A DNA stretch of 64,000 bases from Aphelocoma coerulescens. Taxonomy: Eukaryota; Chordata; Aves; Passeriformes; Corvidae. A program made the translations under genes and the position numbers. The stretch is from assembly GCF_041296385.1 (NCBI RefSeq), contig NW_027183960.1:1225001-1289000 (forward strand), read 5' to 3'. Shown here one piece after another: positions 50,140-62,935 of the stretch. The notes beneath the pieces were generated by a model. It was not told where the DNA came from. It saw only the letters and a program-made list of their open reading frames with translations, and did not search any database. Position 1 is the stretch's first letter. Each line of letters opens with the position of its first letter.

Positions 50140-50934
50140 ATGTCTACTATTGGATAGCAGACATCTGAACATTTAGACTACTGGCTTTCCAGGCTCACGC
50201 AATTCAAACCGGAATGTCAAACTATTTCAAAAGCTAGAGATGCTTGGAAGAAATGTTTCTGTACTCACCACAACTGGGGACCATGCATCATTCTTACCTT
50301 GCACCTGTCCAAAGGCCTTCCTCCGTCTCCAGTCCTGCCGCTCTCACGGAGGCACTGGGAGCCTCGGACACTCTTGCCACAAGTAGCCCAAGCGTGGACA
50401 TCTTCCTCATCCTGCTCCTCCACTGCTGACGTCAAGGAATTCCCTGGAGCTCCCAACATCTGCCTTTCCAGCTGGAGGATCATGTCTGGCAGCTCTCTGA
50501 GCCTCTTCACCTTTGGCAGCGCCACAGCATCCTAGGAGTCATATACTGGCAACTGGCACCTCCAGGACACTTGCTGCTCCTAGGATGCTTTTCTCTGGGA
50601 AAATCTTCTTGCATACAACCTTGCTCCAGTTTTTACTTCTAGACCTTTCGTGGCCATCTGCATTCTCAGCCACAAGCAGGTTCTGATGATCAACAGGGCT
50701 CTGGGAGAGCAGGGACTCCTGTCTGTGGACAAAGAAAACAAAGACAACTTGTAAGAAGAAAACCTGGAGCTTCTAGATAGAAGACAAAGGACTATTCAAT
50801 CAAGGCAGGGCCAAGGGAGGAAACTTTCTAAAATGGAACAAGCAGCAGAAGCACAGTACTTTTGCAGAAGAAATTCCCTTCCCAGCACTTGGCTTAAGGA
50901 AAAAACCTCATGTTTCTATGAGAGACTTGAGTTC
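50140..50934 (-). repeat. Monomer 47, class D, 795 bp (P2 slot 4)
   Basis: Single exon-like unit 50298-50718. Private CTAGACCTTTCG near 50639, against CTAGGCCTTTCG in monomers 18 and 32. Confidence 0.96.
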
Positions 50935-52127
50935 ATGTCTACTACTGGGTACCAGACATCTGAACATTTAGACTATTGGCTTTCCAGGCTCACGCTATTC
51001 AAACCTGAAAGTGAAACTACTCTAACAGTAAGGATGATTGCAAGAAATGTTTCTGTTTACACCACGACTGCCGACCATGCATCATTCTTACCTTGCACCT
51101 GTCCAAAGGCCTTCCTCCATCTGCGCTCCAGCAACTCTCACTCAGGCAAGGGCAGGGATGGAGGCTCTTGCCACAAGTAGCCCAAGCGTGGACATCTTCC
51201 TCATCCTGCTACTCCACTGCTGACGTCAGGGTATTCCCTGGAGCTGCAAACACCTGCCTTTGCTGCTCGAGGATCTTCTCTAGCACCATGCAAAACCCCT
51301 TCTCCTATGGCAGTGCTGCAGCATCCTGCGAGCCACGGACTGGAACTGGCACCTCCAGCAAAGTTGCTCCTGGGAAACATCCCTCAGCCATTCCCTTACT
51401 GCAATGAGCTGGACTCCTACTCCTCTGCAATGCTCTTCCTGGACAGGTGCATCCTCAGCAATGAGACAGTTCTGCTGAGAGCCACAGCTCTGAGGAAGCA
51501 GCCAGTCCTGCCCAATGGTTGTCCTCTGTCACCAGTCCTGCAGCTCCCACGGAGGCACTGGGAGCCTTGGACACTCTTGCCACAAGTAGCCCAAGCGTGG
51601 ACATCTTCCTCATCCTGCTCCTCCACTGCTGACGTCAGGGAATTCCCTGGTGCTCCCAACATCTGCCTTTCCTGCTCGAGGATCGTGTCTGGCAGATCTC
51701 TGAGCCTCTTTGCCTTTGGCAGCGCCAGAGCATCCTAGGAGTCATATACTGGCAACTGGCACCTCCAGGACACTTGCTGCTCCTAGGATGCTTTCCTCTA
51801 GGAAAAACTTCTTGCACACGTCCTTGCTCCAGTTTTTACTCCTAGGCCATCTGCATTCTCAGCCACAAGAAGCTTCTGATGATCGACATGGCTCTGGGAG
51901 AGCAGGGACTCCTGTCTGTGGACAAAGAAAACAAAGACAACTTGTAAGATTAAAACCTGGAGCTTCTAGTTAGAAGAGAAAGGACAATTCAATCAAGGCA
52001 GGGCCAAAGCAGGAAACTTTCTAAAATGGAACAAGCAGCAGAAGCACAGTAGTTTTGCAGAAGAAATTCCCCTCCCCGCACTTGGCTTAAGGAAAAAGCC
52101 TGATGTTTCTATGAGAGACTTGAGTTC
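50935..52127 (-). repeat. Monomer 48, class G, 1193 bp (P2 slot 5)
   Basis: Double exon-like unit 51092-51911. I saw no difference from monomer 33 in the stretches compared. Confidence 0.96.
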
Positions 52128-52922
52128 ATGTCTACTATTGGATAGCAGACATCTGAACATTTAGACTACTGGCTTTCCAGGCTCACGCAATTCAAACCGG
52201 AATGTCAAACTATTTCAAAAGCTAGAGATGCTTCGAAGAAATGTTTCTGTATTCACCACAACTGGGGACCATGCATCATTCTTACCTTGCACCTGTCCAA
52301 AGGCCTTCCTCCGTCTCCAGTCCTGCCGCTCTCACGGAGGCACTGGGAGCCTTGGACACTCTTGCCACAAGTAGCCCAAGCGTGGACATCTTCCTCATCC
52401 TGCTCCTCCACTGCTGACGTCAGGGAATTCCCTGGAGCTCCAAACATCTGCCTTTCCAGCTGGAGGATCATGTCTGGCAGCTCTCTGAGCCTCTTCACCT
52501 TTGGCAGCGCCACAGCATCCTAGGAGTCATATACTGGCAACTGGCACCTCCAGGACACTTGCTGCTCCTAGGATGCTTTTCTCTGGGAAAATCTTCTTGC
52601 ACACGACATTGCTGCCGATTTTACTTCTAGGCCTTTCGTGGCCATCTGCATCCTCAGCCACAAGCAGGTTCTGATGATCAACAGGGCTCTGGGAGAGCAG
52701 GGACTCCTGTCTGTGGACAAAGAAAACAAAGACAACTTGTAAGAAGAAAACCTGGAGCTTCTAGTTAGAAGACAAAGGACTATTCAATCAAGGCAGGGCC
52801 AAAGCAGGAAACTTTCTAAAATGGAACAAGCAGCAGAAGCAGAGCAGTTTTGCAGAAGAAATTCCCCTCCCAGCACTTGGCTTAAGGAAAAAGCCTGATG
52901 TTTCTATGAGAGACTTGAGTTC
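52128..52922 (-). repeat. Monomer 49, class D, 795 bp (P2 slot 6)
   Basis: Single exon-like unit 52286-52706. Same CTTGCACACG form as monomers 20 and 34. Confidence 0.96.
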
Positions 52923-54126
52923 ATGTCTACTATTGGGTACCAGACATCTGAACATTTAGACTATTGGCTTTCCAGGCTCACACTATTCAAACCGGAAAGT
53001 GAAACTACTCTAAAAGCTAGAGGCGATTGCAAGAAATGTTTCTGCTCACACCACGACTGCCGACCATGCATCATTCTTACCTTGCACCTGTCCAAAGGCC
53101 TTCCTCCGTCTGCGCTCTGGCAACTCTCACCCAAGCTCGGGCAGGGATGGAGGCTCTTGCCACAAGTAGCCCAAGCCTGGAGATATTCCTCATCCTGATC
53201 TTCCACTGCTGACATCTAGGAATTCCCTGGAGCTGCAAACACTTGCCTTTGCTGCTCGAGGATCTTCTCTAGCACCATGCCAAACCCCTTCTCCTATGGC
53301 AGTGCTGCAGCATCCTGCGAGCCATGGACTGGAACTGGCACCTTCAGCATAGTTGCTCCTGGGAAACATCCTTCAGCCATTCCCTTACTGCAATGAGCTG
53401 GACTCCTACACCTTTGCAAGGCTCTTCCTGGATAGGTGCATCCTCAGCAATGAGACGGTTCTGCTGAGAGCCACGGCTCTGAGGGAGCAGCCAGTCCTGC
53501 CCAAAGGCCTTCCTCCGTCACCAGTCCTGCAGCTCCCACGGAGGCACTGGGAGCCCTGGACACTCTTGCCACAAGTAGCCCAAGCGTCGAGATCTTCCTC
53601 ATCCTGCTCCTCCACTGCTGACATCAGGGAATTCCCTGGAGCTCCCAACATCTGCCTTTCCTGCTCGAGGATCGTGTCTGGCAGCTCTCTGAGCCTCTTA
53701 CACTTTGGAAGCGCAACAGCATCCTAGGAGTCATATACTGGCAACTGGCACCTCCAGGACACTTGCTGCTCCTAGGATGCTTTTCTCTGGGAAAATCTTC
53801 TTGCACACAACCTTGCTGCAGATTTTACTTCTAGGCCTTTTGTGGCCATCTGCATCCGCAGCCACAAGCAGCTTCTGATGATCGACATGGCTCTGGGAGA
53901 GCAGGGACTCCTGTCTGTGGACAAAGAAAACAAAGACAACTTGTAAGAAGAAAACCTGGAGCTTCTAGTTAGAAGAGAAAGGGCTATTCAATCAAGGCAG
54001 AGCCAAGGGAGGAAACTTTCTAAAATGGAACAAGCAGCAGAAGCACAGCAGTATTGCAGAAGAAATTCCCCTCCCAGCACTTGGCTTAAGGAAAACGCCT
54101 GATGTTTCTGTGAGAGACATGAGTTC
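52923..54126 (-). repeat. Monomer 50, class E, 1204 bp (P2 slot 7)
   Basis: Double exon-like unit 53081-53910. Retains CAAGCGTCGAGATC near 53581, unlike monomer 35. Ends AGAAGAGAAAGGGC, against AGAAGACAAAGGAC in monomer 35. Confidence 0.96.
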
Positions 54127-55329
54127 ATGTCTACTATTGGGTACCAGACATCTGAACATTTAGACTATTGGCTTTCCAGGCTCACGCTATTCAAACCGGA
54201 AAGTGAAACTACTCTAACAGTAAGGATGATTGCAAGAAATGTTTCTGTTTACACCACGACTGCCGACCATGCATCATTCTTACCTTGCACCTGTCCAAAG
54301 GCCTTCCTCCGTCTGCGCTCCGGCAACTCTCACCCAGGCAAGGGCAGGGATAGAGGCTCTTGCCACAAGTAGCCCAAGCATGGACATCTTCCTCATCCTG
54401 CTACTCTACTGCTGACGTCAGGGTATTCCCTGGAGCTGCAAACACCTGCCTTTGCTGCTCGAGGACCTTCTCTAGCATCATGCCAAACCCCTTCTCCTAT
54501 GGCAGTGCTGCAGCATCCTGCGAGCCATGGACTGGAACTGGCACCTTCAGCATAGTTGCTCCTGGGAAACATCATTCAGCCATTCCCTTACTGCAATGAG
54601 CTGGACTCCTACTCCTTTGCAAGGCTCTTCCTGGACAGGTGCATCCTCAGCAATGAGACGGTTCTGCTGAGAGCCATGGCTCTGAGGGAGGAGCCAGTCC
54701 TGTCCAAAGGCCTTCCTCTGACTCCACTCCTGCAGCTCTCACGGAGGCACTGGGAGCCTTGGACACTCTTGCCACAAGTAGCCCAAGCGTGGACATCTTC
54801 CTCATCCTGCTCCTCCACTGCTGACGTCAGGGAATTCCCTGGAGCTCCTAAAATCTGCCTTTCCTGCTCGAGGATCGTGTCTGGCAGCTCTCTGAGCCTC
54901 TTCGCCTTTGGCAGCGCCACAGCATCCTGAGAGTCATATACTGGAAACTGGCAGCTACATGACACTTGCCGCTCCTAGGATGCTTTTCTCTGGGAAAATC
55001 TTCTTGCACACGACATTGCTCCAGTTTTTACTTCTAGGCCTTTCGTGGCCATCTGCATTCTCAGCCACAAGCAGGTTCTGATGATCGACATGGCTCTGGG
55101 AGAGCAGGGACTCCTGTCTGTGGACAAAGAAAACAAAGACAACTTGTAAGAAGAAAACCTGGAGCTTCTAGTTAGAAGACAAAGGACTATTCAAACAAGG
55201 CAGGGCCAAAGCAGGAAACTTTCTAAAATGGAACAAGCAGCAGAAGCACAGCAGTATTGCAGAAGAAATTCCCCTCCCAGCACTTGGCTTAAGGAAAACG
55301 CCTGATGTTTCTGTGAGAGACATGAGTTC
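54127..55329 (-). repeat. Monomer 51, class F, 1203 bp (P2 slot 8)
   Basis: Double exon-like unit 54284-55113. P-form F, as monomer 36. Confidence 0.96.
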
Positions 55330-56532
55330 ATGTCTACTATTGGGTACCAGACATCTGAACATTTAGACTATTGGCTTTCCAGGCTCACGCTATTCAAACC
55401 GGAAAGTGAAACTATTCTAACAGAAGGGATGATTGCAAGAAATGTTTCTGTTTACACCACGACTGCCGACCATCCATCATTCTTACCTTGCACCTGTCCA
55501 AAGGCCTTCCTCCATCTGCGCTCCGGCAACTCTCACCCAGGCAAGGGCAGGGATGGAGGCTCTTGCCACAAGTAGCCCAAGCGTGGACATCTTCCTCATC
55601 CTGCTACTCCACTGCTGACGTCAGGGTATTCCCTGGAGCTGCAAACACCTGCCTTTGCTGCTCGAGGACCTTCTCTAGCACCATGCAAAACCCCTTCTCC
55701 TATGGCAGTGCTGCAGCATCCTGCGAGCCACGGACTGGAACTGGCACCTCCAGCAAAGTTGCTCCTGGGAAACATCCCTCAGCCATTCCCTTACTGCAAT
55801 GAGCTGGACTCCTACTCCTCTGCAATGCTCTTCCTGGACAGGTGCATCCTCAGCAATGAGACGGTTCTGCTGAGAGCCACGGCTCTGAGGGAGCAGCCAG
55901 TCCTGCCCAATGGTTGTCCTCCGTCACCAGTCCTGCAGCTCCCACGGAGGCACTGGGAGCCTTGGACACTCTTGCCACAAGTAGCCCAAGCGTGGACATC
56001 TTCCTCATCCTGCTCCTCCACTGCTGACGTCAGGGAATTCCCTGGTGCTCCCAACATCTGCCTTTCCTGCTCGAGGATCGTGTCTGGCAGCTCTCTGAGC
56101 CTCTTTGCCTTTGGCAGCGCCACAGCATCCTAGGAGTCATATACTGGCAACTGGCACCTCCAGGACACTTGCTGCTCCTAGGATGCTTTCCTCTGGGAAA
56201 ATCTTCTTGGACACGTCCTTGCTCCAGTTTTTACTCCTAGTCCTTTCGTGGCCATCTGCATTCTCAGCCACAAGCAGCTTCTGATGATCGACATGGCTCT
56301 GGGAGAGCAGGGACTCCTGTCTGTGGACAAAGAAAACAAAGACAACTTGTAAGAAGAAAACCTGGAGCTTCTAGTTAGAAAAAAAAGGACTATTCAATCA
56401 AGGCAGGGCCAAGGGAGGAAACTTTCTAAAATGGAACAAGCAGCAGAAGCACAGTAGTTTTGCAGAAGAAATTCCCCTCCCAGCACTTGGCTTAAGGAAA
56501 AAGCCTGATGTTTCTATGAGAGACTTGAGTTC
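55330..56532 (-). repeat. Monomer 52, class A, 1203 bp (Q3 slot 1)
   Basis: Double exon-like unit 55487-56316. A8 tract near 56379. Confidence 0.96.
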
Positions 56533-57326
56533 ATGTCTACTATTGGGTACCAGACATCTGAACATTTAGACTATTGGCTTTCCATGCTCACGCTATTCAA
56601 ACCGGAAAGTGAAACTACTCTAACAGTAGGGATGATTGCAAGAAATGTTTCTGTTTACACCACGACTGCCGACCATGCATCATTCTTACCTTGCACCTGT
56701 CCAAAGGCCTTCCTCCGTCTGCGCTCCGGCAACTCTCACCCAGGCAAGGGCAAGGATGGAGGCTCTTGCCACAAGTAGCCCAAGCGTGGACATCTTCCTC
56801 ATCCTGCTCCGCCACTGCTGACATCAGGGAATTCCCTGGAGCTCCCAACATCTGCCTTTCCTGCTCGAGGATCGTGTCTGGCAGCTCTCTGAGCCTCTTC
56901 ATCTTTGGCTGCGCCACAGCATCCTAGGAGTCATATACTGGCAACTGGCACCTCCAGGACACTTGCTGCTCCTAGGATGCTTTTCTCTGGGAAAATCTTC
57001 TTGCATACGACCTTGCTCCAGATTTTACTTCTAGGTCTTTCGTGGCCATGTGCATCCGCGGCCACGAGCAGCTTCTGATGATCAACAGGGCTCTGGGAGA
57101 GCAGGGACTCCTGTCTGTGGACAAAGAAAACAAAGACAACTTGTAAGAAGAAAACCTGGAGCTTCTAGATAGAAGAGAAAGGACTATTCAATCAAGGCAG
57201 GGCCAAAGCAGGAAACTTTCTAAAATGGAACAAGCAGAAGAAGCAGAGCAGTTTTGCAGAAGAAATTCCCCTCCCAGCACTTGGCTTAATGAAAAAGCCT
57301 GATGTTGCTATGAGAGACTTGAGTTC
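56533..57326 (-). repeat. Monomer 53, class B, 794 bp (Q3 slot 2)
   Basis: Single exon-like unit 56690-57110. CTCCGCCACTG as in Q1, not the Q2 variant. Confidence 0.96.
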
Positions 57327-58529
57327 ATGTCTACTATTGGGGAGCAGACGTCTGAACATTTAGAGTATTGGCGCTCCAGGCTCACGCTATTCAAACCGGA
57401 AAGTGAAACTATTCTAACAGAAGGGATGATTGCAAGAAATGTTTCTGTTTACACCACAACTGCCGACCATCCATCATTCTTACCTTGCACCTGTCCAAAG
57501 GCCTTCCTCCATCTGCGCTCTGGCAACTCTCACCCAGGGTCGGGCAGGGATGGAGGCTCGTGCCACAAGTAGCCCAAGCGCGGACATCTTCCTCATCCTG
57601 ATCTTCCACTGCTGACATCTAGGAATTCCCTGGAGCTGCAAACACTTGCCTTTGCTGCTCAAGGATCTTCTCTAGCACCATGCCAAATGCCTTCTCCTAT
57701 GGCAGCGCTGCAGCATCCTGCGACTCACGGACTGGAACTGGCACCTCCAGCAAAGTTGCTCCTGGGAAACATCCCTCAGCCATTCCCTTACTGCAATGAG
57801 CTGGACTCCTACTCCTCTGCAATGCTCTTCCTGGACAGGTGCATCCTCAGCAACGAGACGGTTCTGCTGAGAGCCGCGGCTCTGAGGGAGCAGCCAGTCC
57901 TGCCAAAAGGCCTTCCTCCGTCTCCAGTCCCGCAGCTCCCACGGAGGCACTGGGAGCCTTGGACACTCTTGCCACAAGTAGCCCAAGCGTGGACATCTTC
58001 CTCATCCTGCTCCTCCACTGCTGACGTCAGGGAATTCCCTGGAGCTGCAAACACCTGCCTTTGCTGCTGGAGGATCATGTCTGGCAGCTCTCTGAGCCTC
58101 TTCATCTTTGGCTGCGCCACAGCATCCTAGGAGTCATATACTGGCAACTGGCACCTCCAGGACACTTGCTGCTCCTAGGATGCTTTTCTCTGGGAAAATC
58201 TTCTTGCATACGACCTTGCTCCAGATTTTACTTCTAGGTCTTTCGTGGCCATGTGCATCCGCAGCCACAAGCAGCTTCTGATGATCGACATGGCTCTGGG
58301 AGAGCAGGGACTCCTGTCTGTGGACAAAGAAAACAAAGACAACTTGTAAGAAGAAAACCTGGAGCTTCTAGATAGAAGAGAAAGGACTATTCAATCAAGG
58401 CAGGGCCAAAGCAGGAAACTTTCTAAAATGGAACAAGCAGCAGAAGCACAGTAGTTTTGCAGAAGAAATTCCCCTCCCAGCACTTGGCTTAAGGAAAAAG
58501 TCTGATGTTTCTATGAGAGACTTGAGTTC
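57327..58529 (-). repeat. Monomer 54, class C, 1203 bp (Q3 slot 3)
   Basis: Double exon-like unit 57484-58313. Ends AAAGTCTGATG as in Q2. Confidence 0.96.
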
Positions 58530-59324
58530 ATGTCTACTATTGGATAGCAGACATCTGAACATTTAGACTACTGGCTTTCCAGGCTCACGCAATTCAAACC
58601 GGAATGTCAAACTATTTCAAAAGCTAGAGATGCTTCGAAGAAATGTTTCTGTATTCACCACAACTGGGGACCATGCATCATTCTTACCTTGCACCTGTCC
58701 AAAGGCCTTCCTCCGTCTCCAGTCCTGCCGCTCTCACGGAGGCACTGGGAGCCTTGGACACTCTTGCCACAAGTAGCCCAAGCGTGGACATCTTCCTCAT
58801 CCTGCTCCTCCACTGCTGACGTCAGGGAATTCCCTGGAGCTCCAAACATCTGCCTTTCCAGCTGGAGGATCATGTCTGGCAGCTCTCTGAGCCTCTTCAC
58901 CTTTGGCAGCGCCACAGCATCCTAGGAGTCATATACTGGCAACTGGCACCTCCAGGACACTTGCTGCTCCTAGGATGCTTTTCTCTGGGAAAATCTTCTT
59001 GTACACGACATTGCTGCCGATTTTACTTCTAGGCCTTTCGTGGCCATCTGCATTCTCAGCCACAAGCAGGTTCTGATGATCAACAGAGCTCTGGGAGAGC
59101 AGGGACTCCTGTCTGTGGACAAAGAAAACAAAGACAACTTGTAAGAAGAAAACCTGGAGCTTCTAGTTAGAAGACAAAGGACTATTCAATCAAGGCAGGG
59201 CCAAAGCAGGAAACTTTCTAAAATGGAACAAGCAGCAGAAGCAGAGCAGTTTTGCAGAAGAAATTCCCCTCCCAGCACTTGGCTTAAGGAAAAAGCCTGA
59301 TGTTTCTATGAGAGACTTGAGTTC
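58530..59324 (-). repeat. Monomer 55, class D, 795 bp (Q3 slot 4)
   Basis: Single exon-like unit 58688-59108. CATTCTCAGCC near 59050 distinguishes it from Q1 and Q2. Confidence 0.96.
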
Positions 59325-60528
59325 ATGTCTACTATTGGGTACCAGACATCTGAACATTTAGACTATTGGCTTTCCAGGCTCACACTATTCAAACCGGAAA
59401 GTGAAACTACTCTAAAAGCTAGAGGCGATTGCAAGAAATGTTTCTGCTCACACCACGACTGCCGACCATGCATCATTCTTACCTTGCACCTGTCCAAAGG
59501 CCTTCCTCCGTCTGCGCTCCGGCAACTCTCACCCAGGCAAGGGCAGGGATAGAGGCTCTTGCCACAAGTAGCCCAAGCATGGACATCTTCCTCATCCTGC
59601 TACTCTACTGCTGACGTCAGGGTATTCCCTGGAGCTGCAAACACCTGCCTTTGCTGCTCGAGGACCTTCTCTAGCATCATGCCAAACCCCTTCTCCTATG
59701 GCAGTGCTGCAGCATCCTGCGAGCCATGGACTGGAACTGGCACCTTCAGCATAGTTGCTCCTGGGAAACATCCTTCAGCCATTCCCTTACTGCAATGAGC
59801 TGGACTCCTACACCTTTGCAAGGCTCTTCCTGGATAGGTGCATCCTCAGCAATGAGACGGTTCTGCTGAGAGCCACGGCTCTGAGGGAGCAGCCAGTCCT
59901 GCCCAAAGGCCTTCCTCCGTCACCAGTCCTGCAGCTCCCACGGAGGCACTGGGAGCCCTGGACACTCTTGCCACAAGTAGCCCAAGCGTCGAGATCTTCC
60001 TCATCCTGCTCCTCCACTGCTGACATCAGGGAATTCCCTGGAGCTCCCAACATCTGCCTTTCCTGCTCGAGGATCGTGTCTGGCAGCTCTCTGAGCCTCT
60101 TACACTTTGGAAGCGCAACAGCATCCTAGGAGTCATATACTGGCAACTGGCACCTCCAGGACACTTGCTGCTCCTAGGATGCTTTTCTCTGGGAAAATCT
60201 TCTTGCACACAACCTTGCTGCAGATTTTACTTCTAGGCCTTTTGTGGCCATCTGCATCCGCAGCCACAAGCAGCTTCTGATGATCGACATGGCTCTGGGA
60301 GAGCAGGGACTCCTGTCTGTGGACAAAGAAAACAAAGACAACTTGTAAGAAGAAAACCTGGAGCTTCTAGTTAGAAAAAAAAGGACTATTCAATCAAGGC
60401 AGGGCCAAAGCAGGAAACTTTCTAAAATGGAACAAGCAGCAGAAGCAGAGCAGTTTTGCAGAAGAAATTCCCCTCCCAGCACTTGGCTTAAGGAAAAAGC
60501 CTGATGTTTCTATGAGAGACTTGAGTTC
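59325..60528 (-). repeat. Monomer 56, hybrid e, 1204 bp (Q3 slot 5)
   Basis: Double exon-like unit 59483-60312. Has CTTCTCCTATGG near 59690 and an A8 tract near 60376, a form otherwise seen only at the end of class A monomers. Confidence 0.95.
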
Positions 60529-61732
60529 ATGTCTACTATTGGGTACCAGACATCTGAACATTTAGACTATTGGCTTTCCAGGCTCACACTATTCAAACCG
60601 GAAAGTGAAACTACTCTAAAAGCTAGAGGCGATTGCAAGAAATGTTTCTGCTCACACCACGACTGCCGACCATGCATCATTCTTACCTTGCACCTGTCCA
60701 AAGGCCTTCCTCCGTCTGCGCTCTGGCAACTCTCACCCAAGCTCGGGCAGGGATGGAGGCTCTTGCCACAAGTAGCCCAAGCCTGGAGATATTCCTCATC
60801 CTGATCTTCCACTGCTGACATCTAGGAATTCCCTGGAGCTGCAAACACTTGCCTTTGCTGCTCGAGGATCTTCTCTAGCACCATGCCAAACCCCTTCTCC
60901 TATGGCAGTGCTGCAGCATCCTGCGAGCCATGGACTGGAACTGGCACCTTCAGCATAGTTGCTCCTGGGAAACATCCTTCAGCCATTCCCTTACTGCAAT
61001 GAGCTGGACTCCTACACCTTTGCAAGGCTCTTCCTGGATAGGTGCATCCTCAGCAATGAGACGGTTCTGCTGAGAGCCACGGCTCTGAGGGAGCAGCCAG
61101 TCCTGCCCAAAGGCCTTCCTCCGTCACCAGTCCTGCAGCTCCCACGGAGGCACTGGGAGCCCTGGACACTCTTGCCACAAGTAGCCCAAGCGTCGAGATC
61201 TTCCTCATCCTGCTCCTCCACTGCTGACATCAGGGAATTCCCTGGAGCTCCCAACATCTGCCTTTCCTGCTCGAGGATCGTGTCTGGCAGCTCTCTGAGC
61301 CTCTTACACTTTGGAAGCGCAACAGCATCCTAGGAGTCATATACTGGCAACTGGCACCTCCAGGACACTTGCTGCTCCTAGGATGCTTTTCTCTGGGAAA
61401 ATCTTCTTGCACACAACCTTGCTGCAGATTTTACTTCTAGGCCTTTTGTGGCCATCTGCATCCGCAGCCACAAGCAGCTTCTGATGATCGACATGGCTCT
61501 GGGAGAGCAGGGACTCCTGTCTGTGGACAAAGAAAACAAAGACAACTTGTAAGAAGAAAACCTGGAGCTTCTAGTTAGAAGACAAAGGACTATTCAAACA
61601 AGGCAGGGCCAAAGCAGGAAACTTTCTAAAATGGAACAAGCAGCAGAAGCACAGCAGTATTGCAGAAGAAATTCCCCTCCCAGCACTTGGCTTAAGGAAA
61701 ACGCCTGATGTTTCTGTGAGAGACATGAGTTC
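60529..61732 (-). repeat. Monomer 57, class E, 1204 bp (Q3 slot 6)
   Basis: Double exon-like unit 60687-61516. Ends with ATTCAAACAAGG as do monomers 27 and 42. Confidence 0.96.
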
Positions 61733-62935
61733 ATGTCTACTATTGGGTACCAGACATCTGAACATTTAGACTATTGGCTTTCCAGGCTCACGCTATTCAA
61801 ACCGGAAAGTGAAACTACTCTAACAGTAAGGATGATTGCAAGAAATGTTTCTGTTTACACCACGACTGCCGACCATGCATCATTCTTACCTTGCACCTGT
61901 CCAAAGGCCTTCCTCCGTCTGCGCTCCGGCAACTCTCACCCAGGCAAGGGCAGGGATAGAGGCTCTTGCCACAAGTAGCCCAAGCATGGACATCTTCCTC
62001 ATCCTGCTACTCTACTGCTGACGTCAGGGTATTCCCTGGAGCTGCAAACACCTGCCTTTGCTGCTCGAGGACCTTCTCTAGCATCATGCCAAACCCCTTC
62101 TCCTATGGCAGTGCTGCAGCATCCTGCGAGCCATGGACTGGAACTGGCACCTTCAGCATAGTTGCTCCTGGGAAACATCATTCAGCCATTCCCTTACTGC
62201 AATGAGCTGGACTCCTACTCCTCTGCAAGGCTCTTCCTGGACAGGTGCATCCTCAGCAATGAGACGGTTCTGCTGAGAGCCATGGCTCTGAGGGAGGAGC
62301 CAGTCCTGTCCAAAGGCCTTCCTCTGACTCCACTCCTGCAGCTCTCACGGAGGCACTGGGAGCCTTGGACACTCTTGCCACAAGTAGCCCAAGCGTGGAC
62401 ATCTTCCTCATCCTGCTCCTCCACTGCTGACGTCAGGGAATTCCCTGGAGCTCCTAAAATCTGCCTTTCCTGCTGGAGGATCGTGTCTGGCAGCTCTCTG
62501 ATCCTCTTCGCCTTTGGCAGCGCCACAGCATCCTGAGAGTCATATACTGGAAACTGGCAGCTACATGACACTTGCCGCTCCTAGGATGCTTTTCTCTGGG
62601 AAAATCTTCTTGCACACGACATTGCTCCAGTTTTTACTTCTAGGCCTTTCGTGGCCATCTGCATTCTCAGCCACAAGCAGGTTCTGATGATCGACATGGC
62701 TCTGGGAGAGCAGGGACTCCTGTCTGTGGACAAAGAAAACAAAGACAACTTGTAAGAAGAAAACCTGGAGCTTCTAGTTAGAAGACAAAGGACTATTCAA
62801 ACAAGGCAGGGCCAAAGCAGGAAACTTTCTAAAATGGAACAAGCAGCAGAAGCACAGCAGTATTGCAGAAGAAATTCCCCTCCCAGCACTTGGCTTAAGG
62901 AAAACGCCTGATGTTTCTGTGAGAGACATGAGTTC
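61733..62935 (-). repeat. Monomer 58, class F, 1203 bp (Q3 slot 7)
   Basis: Double exon-like unit 61890-62719. Q-form F with CTCTCTGATCCTC near 62494. Confidence 0.96.

Larger units (their letters stand above)
46940..55329. repeat. HOR block P2 (A B C D G D E F)
   Basis: Second full P copy, 8390 bp. Differences from P1 include A for G near 47192, GACTATTGG for GAGTATTGG near 48973, and the E monomer at 52923, which lacks the patch seen in P1 near 37590. Confidence 0.95.
55330..62935. repeat. HOR block Q3 (A B C D e E F)
   Basis: Third Q copy, 7606 bp. The e monomer has CTTCTCC near 59690 where Q1 and Q2 have CTTCCCC, and it carries an eight-A tract near 60376 absent from Q1 and Q2 at the same place. 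Confidence 0.95.

Noticed and set aside
23338..55329. Pure assembly duplication of one 16-kb segment
   Set aside because: Copies differ at scattered sites (for example 24129, 40815, 47192, 48973, 59690, 60376) and one block differs by a whole monomer. Copy number could still be wrong without long-read support.
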